Shown: positions 26,276 to 36,221, counted from the stretch's first letter. The stretch: 49,351 nt of DNA from Deltaproteobacteria bacterium (GCA_016930835.1 JAFGGA010000142.1:1-49351), one strand, 5' to 3'. Notes: generated by a model from the sequence alone, not told the origin. Program-made: numbers and translations.

Positions 26276-27268
26276 TTATTCTATTGAAAAATTTTTCTTA
26301 AGCCTCTTTAATGTTCCCATGAGTTTCACATTATGGGGATGTTCCTTTAGGGTGTCTTCTATTAATTGAATAAGGCCCTTGTCATCTCCCGTTCGGGAAT
26401 AAAGCTTTTTGATTGTTTTTTTAACGATAAAATCCGTTGGGTCCCTGCGAAAGGCCTCCCCCAGCAGACGAATCGCTTCGGGGTATTCTTTCAGCCTATT
26501 CCGGCAAAAGCCTTCCTGTTTGATAAAAAACACATTGTCCGGGGCCAATTCGTAGGCCTTTTTATATTCATCCGCCGCCTCTTTGAACCTGCCAGCCTCT
26601 CTGAGTTTCTCGCCCAATAGCCCGTGCAGCTGGGCATCATCCTTATGGGAAGAGAGGTTTAAAACCTTTTGCAATTCCTGAATAACTTCATGAGCGGGGC
26701 GCTTCAGACTCCTTAACTTATACACGGCCTTGGCCGCAAAAGAATCATCGGGGTCCAAATCCTTGACGCGTTCATATATCCGCAAGGCTTCGTCTGAGGA
26801 CTTCATACGATCCAATATGATGGCCTTTTCTTTGAGCAAGCCGATATGATTCCGATTGTTAAGCAAGGCCCCATCAATCATTTCAAGGGCCTCTTGGTTT
26901 CGGTCCTTCTTCTTCAGTGCCTTGACCACCCCGAGTGTTACATAGGGACTGGGGTCGTGTTCATGGGCCTGTTGAAAACACTGAAGGGCGTCATCTATAT
27001 GATCCTCTTGAAGATAGACCTCACCAAGCACATAGAGGGCTTGAGGATATTGAGGTGCTTGAGTCAGAACGGATTCAGCCAGGATACGCGCTTCTTTTAC
27101 CCGGCCCTGCTTCAAATAAAGTTGAGCAAGGCTGGCGTTCAACAGGGGATGATGCGGCTGTTCTTCCAGGGCCTCTTTGAGTTCCTTTTCAGCCTCTTGA
27201 AACTGATTGTTTTTGCGAAGCTTTAAGGCGTTTTGCCATTTTTGTTTGGAATATTTATTCAGGTTCAT
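26276..27268 (-). CDS. Tetratricopeptide-repeat protein
   Basis: 330 residues, almost entirely TPR units of 34 residues (for example LNASLAQLYLKQGRVKEARIL and ALYVLGEVYLQEDHIDDALQCF). There is no signal peptide and no catalytic domain, so it is a cytoplasmic scaffold or adaptor. The N-terminus is Lys-rich. It lies 62 bp upstream of recQ on the same strand and may share its transcript. Partner unknown. Confidence 0.85.
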   Translation of the reverse strand: MNLNKYSKQKWQNALKLRKNNQFQEAEKELKEALEEQPHHPLLNASLAQLYLKQGRVKEARILAESVLTQAPQYPQALYVLGEVYLQEDHIDDALQCFQQAHEHDPSPYVTLGVVKALKKKDRNQEALEMIDGALLNNRNHIGLLKEKAIILDRMKSSDEALRIYERVKDLDPDDSFAAKAVYKLRSLKRPAHEVIQELQKVLNLSSHKDDAQLHGLLGEKLREAGRFKEAADEYKKAYELAPDNVFFIKQEGFCRNRLKEYPEAIRLLGEAFRRDPTDFIVKKTIKKLYSRTGDDKGLIQLIEDTLKEHPHNVKLMGTLKRLKKNFSIE

Positions 27269-27529
27269 TTGATTTTCTATACACCCAGAAACAAATATAA
27301 TAGATGCATTCCAATGTGTCCAGTCTTCTTTATGCTGGCAGGATCATATCCATTGGCTTATGTCACTTATCCAGTATGCAACATCCGATATCTTCATCTA
27401 TTTTCAGATTGCCTCAGGAAAGAATCAATCTGTACATGCTTTTGAATTGACAGGATAGAACCTTTTACCTATTATTCGGCGGCAAAGTGAAGACGCGTAA
27501 AAACGGCTCAGACTGGATTGAAAAGCTTT

Positions 27530-27571
27530 TTCACCCTCCCCTAACCACTCCCTGTCAAGGGAGGGGAAGAA
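27530..27571. repeat. short hairpin repeat (CCCTCCC/GGGAGGG family)
   Basis: ACCCTCCCC...CCCTGTCAAGGGAGGGG at about 27532-27569, the same hairpin type as at 11731, 16497 and 38440. It lies in the gap between the divergent TPR and leuB-type genes. Confidence 0.6.
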
Positions 27572-27636
27572 AAGACAGGCATGGTCTTGGGATGATGAAG
27601 AAGGGGTGGCATTCATAAAAGAAAGGAAATCGAACC

Positions 27637-28719
27637 TTGTATAAAATAGCAGTGATTCCAGGTGACGGCACAGGCCCGGAGGTAACCCGTGAGGCATTGA
27701 AGGTCCTTAATGTGGCCGCGGATAAATTCGGATTCCAATATGAACAGATAGAATTTGATTTTGGCGGGGAGCGCTATCTAAGGACCGGCGAAACCCTGCC
27801 GGACGGCGCTATCGATGAGCTGAGGGGGTTCAACGCCATCCTCCTGGGAGCCATAGGTCATCCGGATGTCGCTCCGGGGATCTTGGAAAAAGGTATCCTC
27901 CTCAAGGCCCGCTTTGAATTGGACCAGTATGTCAACCTGCGTCCCGTCCGACTCTATCCCGGCGTGGAAACGCCTTTAAAGAACAAAGGACCAAAGGATA
28001 TCGATTATTGCGTGATACGGGAAAACACCGGGGACCAATATTCCGGGGTGGGTGGGGTGTCGCTTAAGGGGACACCGCATGAAGTAGCGGTTCAATCCGC
28101 CGTATATAATCGCTTTCAGGTGGACCGTTGTCTTCGATACGCGTTTGAATATGCCCGCAAATATGGCAAAAAGGCCCAGGGCAAAGGAGATCACAATACA
28201 CTGGCATTGGTGGGAAAGACCAATGTCCTGACCTATGTCTATGATCTTTGGGATCGGGCCTTTCATGAAATGGGGGATATGGAATTCCCGGATATCCGCC
28301 GCGAATATTACCATGTGGATGCTACGTGCATGTGGATGGTGAAAAACCCGGAATGGTTTGATGTATTGGTAACAGGAAATATGTTCGGCGATATTATCAC
28401 GGACCTGGGCGCCATCACCCAAGGGGGTATGGGTCTTGCAGCCGGTGGGAACATCAACCCGGAAGGCGTCAGCATGTTTGAACCTATTGGAGGCTCGACA
28501 CCGAAGTATACGGGTAAGGGCGTAATCAATCCGTTAGCCGCCATATGCGCTGCGGCCATGATGCTCGAAACCCTGGGTGAACAAGAGGCTGCCACGTCTG
28601 TTGAAACAGCGGTCAAGTTCGTAACCGCTAATCAATTAAAAAGCATGGATGCGGGACGAATGGGGTATAGCACCAGTGAGGTGGGTGATTTGGTGGCGCA
28701 GTATGTGAACGACCATTAA
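27637..28719 (+). CDS. leuB: NAD-dependent decarboxylating dehydrogenase, LeuB (3-isopropylmalate dehydrogenase) family
   Basis: Oxidatively decarboxylates a 2-hydroxy acid, by similarity 3-isopropylmalate in leucine synthesis. The 360 residues show the family blocks: IPGDGTGPEV (N-terminus), LRPVRLYPGVETPL, ENTGDQYSG, the catalytic Lys/Tyr region, and the metal-binding GNMFGDIITDLGA. The start is a TTG at 27637 with GAAAGG upstream. No leuA, leuC or leuD is beside it. A fused aconitase lies opposite, so an isocitrate-type substrate cannot be excluded; sequence shape favours the actinobacterial-like LeuB branch. Confidence 0.75.
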   Translation: MYKIAVIPGDGTGPEVTREALKVLNVAADKFGFQYEQIEFDFGGERYLRTGETLPDGAIDELRGFNAILLGAIGHPDVAPGILEKGILLKARFELDQYVNLRPVRLYPGVETPLKNKGPKDIDYCVIRENTGDQYSGVGGVSLKGTPHEVAVQSAVYNRFQVDRCLRYAFEYARKYGKKAQGKGDHNTLALVGKTNVLTYVYDLWDRAFHEMGDMEFPDIRREYYHVDATCMWMVKNPEWFDVLVTGNMFGDIITDLGAITQGGMGLAAGGNINPEGVSMFEPIGGSTPKYTGKGVINPLAAICAAAMMLETLGEQEAATSVETAVKFVTANQLKSMDAGRMGYSTSEVGDLVAQYVNDH

Positions 28720-28782
28720 AGGCGCAAGGCTCAAAAAAGGATGAATCTGATAAAGATGAACATTGAACACCAAACGCTCAAT

Positions 28783-28953
28783 CTTGACAATCTCGCAAAA
28801 AGTCCTCAACCCGGTCCTGTATCAAGGGCGGGATAGCCTGCGGCCGGGGTCCGGAGTCCATATAACTACTTAAAAAGACTGGATTCCTGTCTTCACCTGT
28901 CTGCGTGTTGACACGCACAGGCAGGCCGGAATGACAAAAACCTTTTCATTGAT
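28783..28953 (+). repeat. MITE-like composite repeat, copy 2
   Basis: Starts TTGACAATCTCGCAAAAAG (28784), runs through CCGGTCCTGTATCAAGG, GGGGTCCGGAGTCC and AAAAAGACTGGATTCC, and ends CCGGAATGACAAAAACC. It carries an extra nested hairpin (CTGTCTGCGTG/CACGCACAGGCAG, 28899-28926) absent from the other copies. It separates the convergent leuB-type and aconitase genes and may act as a terminator. Confidence 0.75.
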
Positions 28954-28984
28954 CATTCGATATTTATCTTTTTCCGCGGGCCTT

Positions 28985-30925
28985 CTATTCTTTACTCAAA
29001 CCGGCCTTTATATAATTCAACGCGCTCCCTGCCAAAATAAATTGTCTCTGCCGTTCCGACACATTCAATATCGTCATGATTTTCTTCCCATCAACCTCTA
29101 CGGGGATCTCCGTATCTCCTCTTTCCACATGCTCTCGAATGGATGGGAAAATCACGTTTGATCCTTCCCTAAAAAGCTCATAATCCGAAGCATCTTTAAA
29201 AATGAGCGGCAAGATGCCGAAGTTGCAGAGGTTGGCTTTGTGAATACGGGCAAAGCTCTTGGCTATTTTTACCCGGACACCCAGATAACGGGGGGCCAAG
29301 GCTGCATGCTCACGGCTGGAGCCTTGGCCGTAATTCTCGCCTCCAATCACCACCATGTCTTCCTTAGCCTCTGCTTTTTGATAAAAACCCGGATTGATGG
29401 AACCAAACACATATCGGCTAATGGCCTCGATATCGGAACGGAGTGGAAGGATTTTACTCCCCGCAGGCATGATGGTATCCGTGGATATATTGTCACCGAC
29501 CTTGATCCCGACCTTTGCGTCCAAAACATCGGGAAGAGCTTCCATCCGTGGGAGCGGTTTAATATTGGGACCCCGTATGATGCGTTTTTCCCGTAATGTG
29601 TCAGACGGATAGATAATGGAAGCACGGTTAATAAGATAGGCCTTGGGATCTTGGATACGAGGGTAGGCCGTCTCTGCGCCCAAATCCCTTGGATCAGTAA
29701 TCACTCCTTTGATGGCCGATGCAATGGCCGTTTCAGGTGAGCACAGATAAACCTTGTCATCTCTGGTTCCGGAACGACCGGAAAAATTTCTGGGGAAGGT
29801 CCTCAAGCTGACATGGCCCGTGCCGGGCGCCTGCCCCATGCCGATACACCCCAGACAACCACATTGATGAATCCGTGCCCCGCCTCTGAGAAAGGCCAGA
29901 ATCCCGTTATTTGCTACCACATTTTCGAGGACCTGCTGACTGCCGGGATTGATGTACAAGGAAAGATCGGGATGGGAATGGCGGTCATTCAGGACATGAG
30001 AGACCACCATCAAATCCCTATATGAAGAATTGACGCAACTGCCCACAATGACCTGATCCACCTTTGTACCGGCCACATCCTTAACAGGGATGACATTATC
30101 GGGTGATGACGGACAGGCAATAAGGGGCTCAAGCGTGGAAAGGTCAATCTCATCCTTTTCATCATACTCGGCCCCTTCATCTGCATGGATTTCAACCCAT
30201 GATCCCCCCCGTCCCTGAGCCTCCAGGTATGTTCGGGTATTTTCATCGGATGGGAACAGGGTACTGGTGGCCCCCAGTTCAGCCCCCATGTTACCGATGG
30301 TTTCCCTATCCGTAGCCGTCAGCCCTGATACGCCCGGACCGTAATACTCCACGATCTTTCCTACGCATCCTTTTACACCATAACGCCGGAGCATCTCCAG
30401 GATGATGTCTTTCGCACTCACCCAATCGGGTAATCGGCCCGTCAGCTTGACCCCCAATACTCTTGGGCAAGGGAGAAAATAGGGATATCCGGCCATGGCC
30501 ATAGCCACATCCATGCCGCCAGCACCGATTCCCAGCATGGTAACCCCGGCGGCACTGGGTGTATGGCTATCAGCCCCCAATAAAATTTTACCCGGAACAC
30601 CAAAACATTCCATGTGCAATTGGTGTGAAATGCCGTTTCCAGGGGGGCTAAAATGGATACCATAACGACCGCACACGGTTTGGAGGTATTTATGGTCATC
30701 ACTATTTTTGTTATCCGTTTGAAGGATATTATGGTCCACATATTGGACGGATATCTCTGCTTGGGTATGATCCATATCAAGGGATTCAAACTCCAGCATG
30801 GCCATGGTACCGGTGGCATCTTGAAGCAGGGTGTGATCAACTCGTATGGCGATCTCTTTCCCTGGAATAAGATCCCCCTCAACCAGATGGGATTCTAATA
30901 TTTTATATGCGAGGGATTTGGGCAT
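28985..30925 (-). CDS. Aconitate hydratase (fused large and small domains)
   Basis: Interconverts citrate and isocitrate with a 4Fe-4S cluster. 646 residues, shorter than AcnA/AcnB, as in the mitochondrial-like or archaeal-like branch common in anaerobes. Cluster ligands fit C297 (GSCVNSSYRD) and C357/C360 (CGCLGC), with the right 60 and 3 spacings. The C-terminal swivel domain has GDNISTDTIMPAG and YGQGSSREHAAL. The same architecture is used by homoaconitase-like enzymes. It is convergent with the LeuB-type gene. Confidence 0.9.
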   Translation of the reverse strand: MPKSLAYKILESHLVEGDLIPGKEIAIRVDHTLLQDATGTMAMLEFESLDMDHTQAEISVQYVDHNILQTDNKNSDDHKYLQTVCGRYGIHFSPPGNGISHQLHMECFGVPGKILLGADSHTPSAAGVTMLGIGAGGMDVAMAMAGYPYFLPCPRVLGVKLTGRLPDWVSAKDIILEMLRRYGVKGCVGKIVEYYGPGVSGLTATDRETIGNMGAELGATSTLFPSDENTRTYLEAQGRGGSWVEIHADEGAEYDEKDEIDLSTLEPLIACPSSPDNVIPVKDVAGTKVDQVIVGSCVNSSYRDLMVVSHVLNDRHSHPDLSLYINPGSQQVLENVVANNGILAFLRGGARIHQCGCLGCIGMGQAPGTGHVSLRTFPRNFSGRSGTRDDKVYLCSPETAIASAIKGVITDPRDLGAETAYPRIQDPKAYLINRASIIYPSDTLREKRIIRGPNIKPLPRMEALPDVLDAKVGIKVGDNISTDTIMPAGSKILPLRSDIEAISRYVFGSINPGFYQKAEAKEDMVVIGGENYGQGSSREHAALAPRYLGVRVKIAKSFARIHKANLCNFGILPLIFKDASDYELFREGSNVIFPSIREHVERGDTEIPVEVDGKKIMTILNVSERQRQFILAGSALNYIKAGLSKE

Positions 30926-31120
30926 TTTTTCTCCTGATCTAAAGGCAATTGAAGGTTGTTAGCTGACATCTGACCACCAACAACCTACAACTGACACTCA
31001 AAAATTGGTCATTGAAAATTGGTAATCGACTCCACCATACCCGCGAAGTAAGTCCTTCATTGAAAAAAATGTCAAGGGGAAAAAATAGTTAGTAGGATAG
31101 GATGTTATCCATAAGGTAGG

Positions 31121-33064
31121 CTAAATGGTGGATTTACCTTCCATCATTTCTTTTAACTTGGCGGATAACGATATCAAGGAAAATGGTTTTTGAATAAAAC
31201 CTTGAGCACCTGCCCGCATGATATCTTTTGCCACACCCTCGCTGGAATAGCCACTGCAGATCATGACCTTTATATCCGGTCTGGCGTCTTTAAGATGTGC
31301 ATAAACCTTATCTCCGCCCATATCAGGGAGCCCGATATCCAAGATCACGGAATCAATCTCTCCTTCAAATCCTTTTGCAATATCCACGGCCTCACGCCCT
31401 GTTTTTGCCGATAGGATACGGTATCCTGCCCGCTCCAGGAGAGTATGGGTGATCTCCATAACGGATTCTTCGTCCTCGATAAGCAAGACCGTTCCTGATC
31501 CTTTAATAGTCTCAGGCAAAGGTTCACATGATTCTGGCGCGGTTTTTTGACATACAGGCAAATATATATGCACCTTTGTTCCCTTACCCAATTGCGATTC
31601 AATACGGATCGTACCGTGATGATGTTTTACGATCCCATAAGCTGCGGCCATGCTGAGCCCTCTGCCATGAAATTTGGTAGAATAAAATGGGTCAAATACC
31701 TTTTTGATAGTTTCACTATCCATTCCCTGTCCACTATCCTCAATCGTCAAGCAGGCATATTGACCCTGTTTGATATCCGGATCGATTTTAATGAAATCTT
31801 CGTTGATTTTTTTATCCTCAACGAAAATTTTTATCTTTCCTTTTCCTCCCAAGGCCTCTACTGCATTGGTTAATATCGAGGAAAGGACCATTTGCATCTG
31901 TGTCAGATCCATTTCTACGTTTGCACCGTTATTGGAAAGGACCATTTCTACTTGAATAAAAGGATCGATGCCATGTTTAAGCAATTGAAAACTTTCCTTT
32001 GTAAAATCACAAAGCCTTATCTTTTCAAAATGGTAGCTTCCGATCTGAGCATAGGCAAGCAATTGTTTTGTGAGTCGGGTCATTCTATTGATAGGATGAT
32101 TCATGGATTGAGAATATTTTGACACCTCTTCATTGTCTTTTAAGTCCATTTGAAGTAATTCCAAATTCCCGGTGATGGCGTATAATGCATTATTGAACTC
32201 ATGGGCAATACCACCCGCCAAGGTGGCGATGGCCTCCATCTTCTGAGAATGTCGGAGTTTATCTTCAAGTAGCTTTTTCTCGCTCACGTCGTTTAAAATG
32301 ACTATAATACAATCAGCCCCCCCATGATGAATGGGTAATACAGTCAGGGCAATCTTTTTTTGATTTAATTCAATGGGAGAATCTTCGGGTATATTTCTTG
32401 GGTTATTGTCTTTAAGGATATCCACAAATAGTTTCTCCATGCGATGATAATGATTCTCCTTAAAAAAACTGAGGAAATCCAAAGACAATAATTCTTCCTC
32501 ATGCATGCCCATTATTTGAACGGCCATTTGATTGGCATAAACGATCTGCCCATTGGGTGTAAGTTCCAATATCCCTTCCGACAGGTTCCCCAGAATGACT
32601 TCGGAATGCATCTTGGATGACAGCAATTCCGTTATCACCTCACGATGGTTCATATCTTCCAGGCCGAAGACCTTACCGGAAACGGCACCCAGGCGGCCCT
32701 GTTCCAATGCCGCCATCACATTGAGGGTATGAGCGGCCATCTGATCAAACGGACCCTTTGCGATGCAGGCATCAACACCCAATTGTTGAAAGTCGACATC
32801 ATTTTCGGCCGCAATCCCTGAAAGGACAACCAACCACACGCCTTTCATTCTCGGTCTTCGACGGATGATTCGACATAACTTTTCCCCGCTGATGTTGGGC
32901 ATAACCATGTCCACAAAGATAATATCAGGGATTTGAATGTCCAATCTGGAAAGGGCGGAAATACCGTCTTCAGCGGTTAATACATGATGCCCCTTTTTCT
33001 CCAACAGGTTGGACATGAATTTCAGCATGCCCGGATGATTGTCAATGACCAAAACATTTTTCAT
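31121..33064 (-). CDS. Hybrid sensor histidine kinase (REC-PAS-HisKA-HATPase-REC)
   Basis: 647 residues from the ATG at 33064 (AAGGA 9 bases upstream). Receiver 1 (residues 1-125) has D52 and an atypical IAKGPF in place of KPF. A PAS domain (about 155-265) reads ILGNLSEGILELTPNGQIVYAN. HisKA carries H288 in AGGIAHEFNN. The HATPase has N, G1 (DSGQGMD) and G2 (GRGLSMAAAYG) boxes. Receiver 2 at the C-terminus has VILDIGLPDMGG. No membrane segment, so a cytoplasmic signal is sensed. No output regulator is next to it. Confidence 0.9.
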   Translation of the reverse strand: MKNVLVIDNHPGMLKFMSNLLEKKGHHVLTAEDGISALSRLDIQIPDIIFVDMVMPNISGEKLCRIIRRRPRMKGVWLVVLSGIAAENDVDFQQLGVDACIAKGPFDQMAAHTLNVMAALEQGRLGAVSGKVFGLEDMNHREVITELLSSKMHSEVILGNLSEGILELTPNGQIVYANQMAVQIMGMHEEELLSLDFLSFFKENHYHRMEKLFVDILKDNNPRNIPEDSPIELNQKKIALTVLPIHHGGADCIIVILNDVSEKKLLEDKLRHSQKMEAIATLAGGIAHEFNNALYAITGNLELLQMDLKDNEEVSKYSQSMNHPINRMTRLTKQLLAYAQIGSYHFEKIRLCDFTKESFQLLKHGIDPFIQVEMVLSNNGANVEMDLTQMQMVLSSILTNAVEALGGKGKIKIFVEDKKINEDFIKIDPDIKQGQYACLTIEDSGQGMDSETIKKVFDPFYSTKFHGRGLSMAAAYGIVKHHHGTIRIESQLGKGTKVHIYLPVCQKTAPESCEPLPETIKGSGTVLLIEDEESVMEITHTLLERAGYRILSAKTGREAVDIAKGFEGEIDSVILDIGLPDMGGDKVYAHLKDARPDIKVMICSGYSSEGVAKDIMRAGAQGFIQKPFSLISLSAKLKEMMEGKSTI

Positions 33065-33615
33065 GATGCCATTCCTTATGTTTGTAAATGAAATGGAATT
33101 TCCCGTAACCTCATTTTTAGCAGGATTTGTACCAGAATCCTTTTGCATTTGATTAGGCATAATTTCAAGAGGTTAAGAAATACGAGGTAAGAGAGACAAG
33201 GATTATGAGAAAAAAAAATGACGGATTTTGTTCTTTGTGTCATACATTTGACACTAATATTGGGTGCTGAAAATGACCCCTGGACCATAATCCACGGTAT
33301 AGCACTTACAAAACCGCAGACCTTAAACCGTACCTCTTTGATCGATCCAAAAATGCCAAGTTATTGATTTAAATTATGATCCATCCAACCACGAATTCAT
33401 TTCATGGCCATTTAATCATTGTGTAATCTTTTTCCAACACGTGGAAACCCAATTCCCAGAAGTATCCATTAATTTTCTTATCTTCTTGAACCCTGCATTT
33501 TGATTAATCTACACAACCAACTGTAATTATTGAAAAAATTTTTAGTTTTACGCTGTGGCACGATTTTTTCATTAAACAATAACCAACAATGAAAGGGTAA
33601 GGGAATAAACATTAT
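33065..33615. other. intergenic, no gene recognised
   Basis: About 550 bp between the divergent hybrid-kinase gene and the small zinc-ribbon gene. A+T-rich, no repeat of the two window families, no open frame resembling a protein on either strand. Presumably holds promoters for both genes. Confidence 0.4.
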
Positions 33616-33915
33616 ATGATAAAAGACAAGCAAGACATCAAGACGAAAAATATAAACCATTTAAGCCATTGCCCTTTGTGTGGCTCCCAAAGGATTAAGG
33701 CGTCTATTTGTATGCGTTGCGGCCTTGTCTTCAACAAATACGATGACATCCGGCAGCAGCAAAAAGAAACACGGCGTAGTCAAAAAGGACAAAATTTGAT
33801 TGATTTTCGAAACAAAAAACATAAAGGTTTTGTCAATTTTTTGTCGATAGCAAGTATTATTATAATATTTATTACTGGATTTGTGGCCCAATCAAATTTT
33901 TATCCCCTATTGTAG
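33616..33915 (+). CDS. Small zinc-ribbon membrane protein
   Basis: 99 residues. A CPLC...CMRC zinc ribbon (residues about 19-37) ends in the knuckle ICMRCGLVFNKYDD. A Gln/Arg/Lys-rich cytoplasmic linker follows, then one C-terminal membrane segment (IASIIIIFITGFVA). The layout matches a tail-anchored sensor or adaptor protein. AAGGGTAAGGG lies 10 or more bases upstream of the ATG, so initiation is uncertain. Function unknown. Confidence 0.55.
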   Translation: MIKDKQDIKTKNINHLSHCPLCGSQRIKASICMRCGLVFNKYDDIRQQQKETRRSQKGQNLIDFRNKKHKGFVNFLSIASIIIIFITGFVAQSNFYPLL

Positions 33916-34049
33916 CATAACCTTACGCAAAGTGCCTCAGGATCAATATCCCCATCACGATATATTCCATCCTGACTATCGATACCATCTTCGCCTTCAT
34001 CCCCTCTCACGATTCTATTTATAATTCATCTCTATCTTCTTAAAAAAAT

Positions 34050-34250
34050 CTAAGCGATGTCAACCTCGCACCATCTTGCTTCGTGCGCTTGAAGATCCAT
34101 CAACCATGCACTCTCTCTTGAAATTATGGGTCTTTTTATTATCAGCGGCCCATATAGCCCTATGGACGAGCTTCGTGAAGCGGATATGCTTTTAAGGTTC
34201 AAAAACACCAATAGGATCAACAATGCGACCTTAACGGAACCTTGTTTCAT
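34050..34250 (-). pseudogene. decayed PilX-like minor pilin gene
   Basis: Starts MKQGSVKVALLILLVFLN and continues SISASRSSSI, which matches the N-terminus of PilX proteins (short leader, Gly-Ser, hydrophobic helix, then ISASR). It then goes out of frame; in a neighbouring frame the text AIWAADNKKTHNF resembles the next PilX segment. Only about 66 codons remain. It directly follows the broken pilV-like gene. Confidence 0.5.
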
Positions 34251-34301
34251 ATTTGGGTTATCGAGGATCACTTTTTTGATGTAAAACATAAATCTTGGGG
34301 A

Positions 34302-34741
34302 TGCTATTACGGCTGAAGATGTTTTGTTAATACACCCTTTTCCTCCAAGGCCACCAGAACATCCCAGGTCTTTGTATTTGGAATGAGGCTGTTTTCTGAG
34401 ATATTCCAGTTTAGGCTGCGGCATTCCTGGCTGGTTCCATAATCAGAGGGCAAACCCATGTTGGCCAAACCGGAACCACCATAACCATTTTCATCCTTCA
34501 AATGGTCTCCATCTTGGTACTTTAGGGTGACGATCCTGTTTAAATTCTCCATGTGATCTGCATCAGCAGCCCAGGCCGCTGTGTCTGAAATATTATCTGC
34601 AGAGCCGTTTTCTTGCAGAGAAGCAATCCGCATTGAGGCCACGGCCAAAATCATGAAGGCCATGACACAGAAGGAAATGAGAACTTCCAAGATAGTAAAC
34701 CCATTAATAATATTTATCTTATTTATCGATCCTTTATTCAA
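34302..34741 (-). pseudogene. PilV/GspI-type prepilin gene, frameshifted near the 3' end
   Basis: The N-terminus has a prepilin peptidase site, NG-FTILEVLIS with Glu at +5, and a hydrophobic helix (VMAFMILAVASM), as in minor pilins of the PilV type. The frame stays similar to the family to TWDVLVALEEKG near 34345, then ends early. The family ending (roughly KTSSAVIA) is present in another frame just downstream, implying a single frameshift. The gene is probably dead along with the pilX remnant; no other pilus gene is in the window. Confidence 0.6.
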
Positions 34742-35367
34742 TTGCCTTCATTCCATTCTTTCATCCGTTAAACCCTAAGATTTCGGGGTTAAATCCGGAT
34801 AGACCCGTGATTTCAGCAATAATGATCATTGACCTTATTAACCATATCACCTTGTTGACTGGTAAAAGCGGTGTCGTTCGCATATTTTCAATTTTGCTCC
34901 TTTTGTCGTGTTTTCCCATTTGATAACACAGTGGATATGTCAAAAGAAAGTAAGGTTGAAAACCCTCTCCTTCATTACGGTTCCTGGATAATATACAAAT
35001 GAAGGAGAACTTTATCCTTATGTAATATCGGCGTTTTCCAATGGGTTCTTGAATCATCAAGAGTCTTCAATCTTCCGCGTGGAAAAAGGGGAAATGAGAG
35101 ATACTTTCTTACTCGAGCAATGGATCAAGGAGATATTTCTATGGGATGGATTCCCTATTCTAAAGGTAGTGGATCAATAATCTTCTAAAAAGACATTAGG
35201 GCCATGGCGCGGAGAGCAAGGCCTTTCGCAAAAAGGAATTTGCTTAAAGAGCGACCCAAGCCGAATCGGGAGATCACGTCGAAAATCTCGCATGCGAAGG
35301 ATCTTATGTTGGAGTTGATTGTGACTAAAAAATAGTCACGTAAAAAGATTTTAGAACAAATGATTTG
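34742..35367. other. intergenic, degenerate, no gene recognised
   Basis: About 630 bp between the decayed pilin genes and the kinase fossil. A 99-codon minus-strand frame at 34761-35060 has no family motifs or ribosome-binding site and is probably not a gene. Confidence 0.35.
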
Positions 35368-35580
35368 TCATAATGATCCTGCGTAAGGAAGACGAATCAT
35401 GAATTCAGTTCCGTGCCCCGTACCGACAATCTGTGTGTGGGCCCGAATCCGATACGATTGTAGAGTCGGACAAGGTCCCACTATCATACTTTTATCCAAT
35501 AAACTGCCAAATACATGTTGAAAAGGCCGTAGTTGCATATGATCGGAATTGATCCCTCCTTTATGAATTTTTTCCGGTGC
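35368..35580 (-). pseudogene. fragment resembling a histidine-kinase C-terminus
   Basis: An open minus-strand stretch of about 70 codons without a start ends in RAHTQIVGTGHGTEFMIRLP, very like the last HATPase strand of hybrid kinases (GxGxGTEFxVRLP). The upstream G boxes are missing. Interpreted as a leftover 3' end of a kinase gene. Confidence 0.4.
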
Positions 35581-35834
35581 ATTCTTTTCGAAAATCCGTG
35601 TCCAAATGATCAGCCAAGAAATTAGCCCATAAACTCAACAACTTGCTTACTATCATCATAAGCAATTCCGGACTTCTTTTTGAGAGATTGGAGAAGAATA
35701 GTCCGTTGCTTTCATTATTTGGATGTGCGATTGGGATTACACATATTGATTATCAGCAACCAACGAAAATTTAAAATATTAGTGACACACAATGCAAGAT
35801 CGTTTAAAAATATCAGACAAGGCATAATACCGGC

Positions 35835-36165
35835 GATATCGAGGTTCTTGGCATAATTGAATCATGTGAAACAGGCCTTTCAGTGAAACATGGCGAAATT
35901 GAAGTATTAACCATCTTTTTGAATGAGGCATGTTCACTCGGTGCTGATGTTGTAAATATCTTGGAAGAAAAATCCTGTTTTTTGAAGCATCTGTTATAGA
36001 GCAAAAGCTGATTTCAAAAGAATATATGATAGAGAGGCTGTACTGAATGAACAATCAGGGGAAAGATATTCACTTGAAAAATTGCTTACAAGAGCAAAAT
36101 CAGGAAAGGAACATTATCAAAACGCGGTAGATCACGGAATGATGGCTGGACTGATAGTAGGATGA
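35835..36165 (+). pseudogene. broken gene for a small conserved (lipoprotein-like?) protein
   Basis: Two protein-like segments lie in different frames. The first, 35835-35999, reads DIEVLGIIESCETGLSVKHG and LNEACSLGADVVNILEE before a stop. The second, 36004-36165, reads KADFKRIYDREAVLNE through HYQNAVDHG to a TGA. The composition (LGADVV, then a Cys or Lys-Ala-Asp segment) recalls small lipoproteins that carry an LGADAV motif. A frameshift near 36000 joins them; no start codon remains. Confidence 0.45.
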
Positions 36166-36221
36166 ACTTTAATCAAATAACACAACTATTTCAATATCAA
36201 CTTTTACGGAGATAATTCATT

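Noticed and set aside
33065-33160. Longer start for the hybrid kinase (33160)
   Set aside because: AAGGA precedes the ATG at 33064, and the receiver domain begins there.
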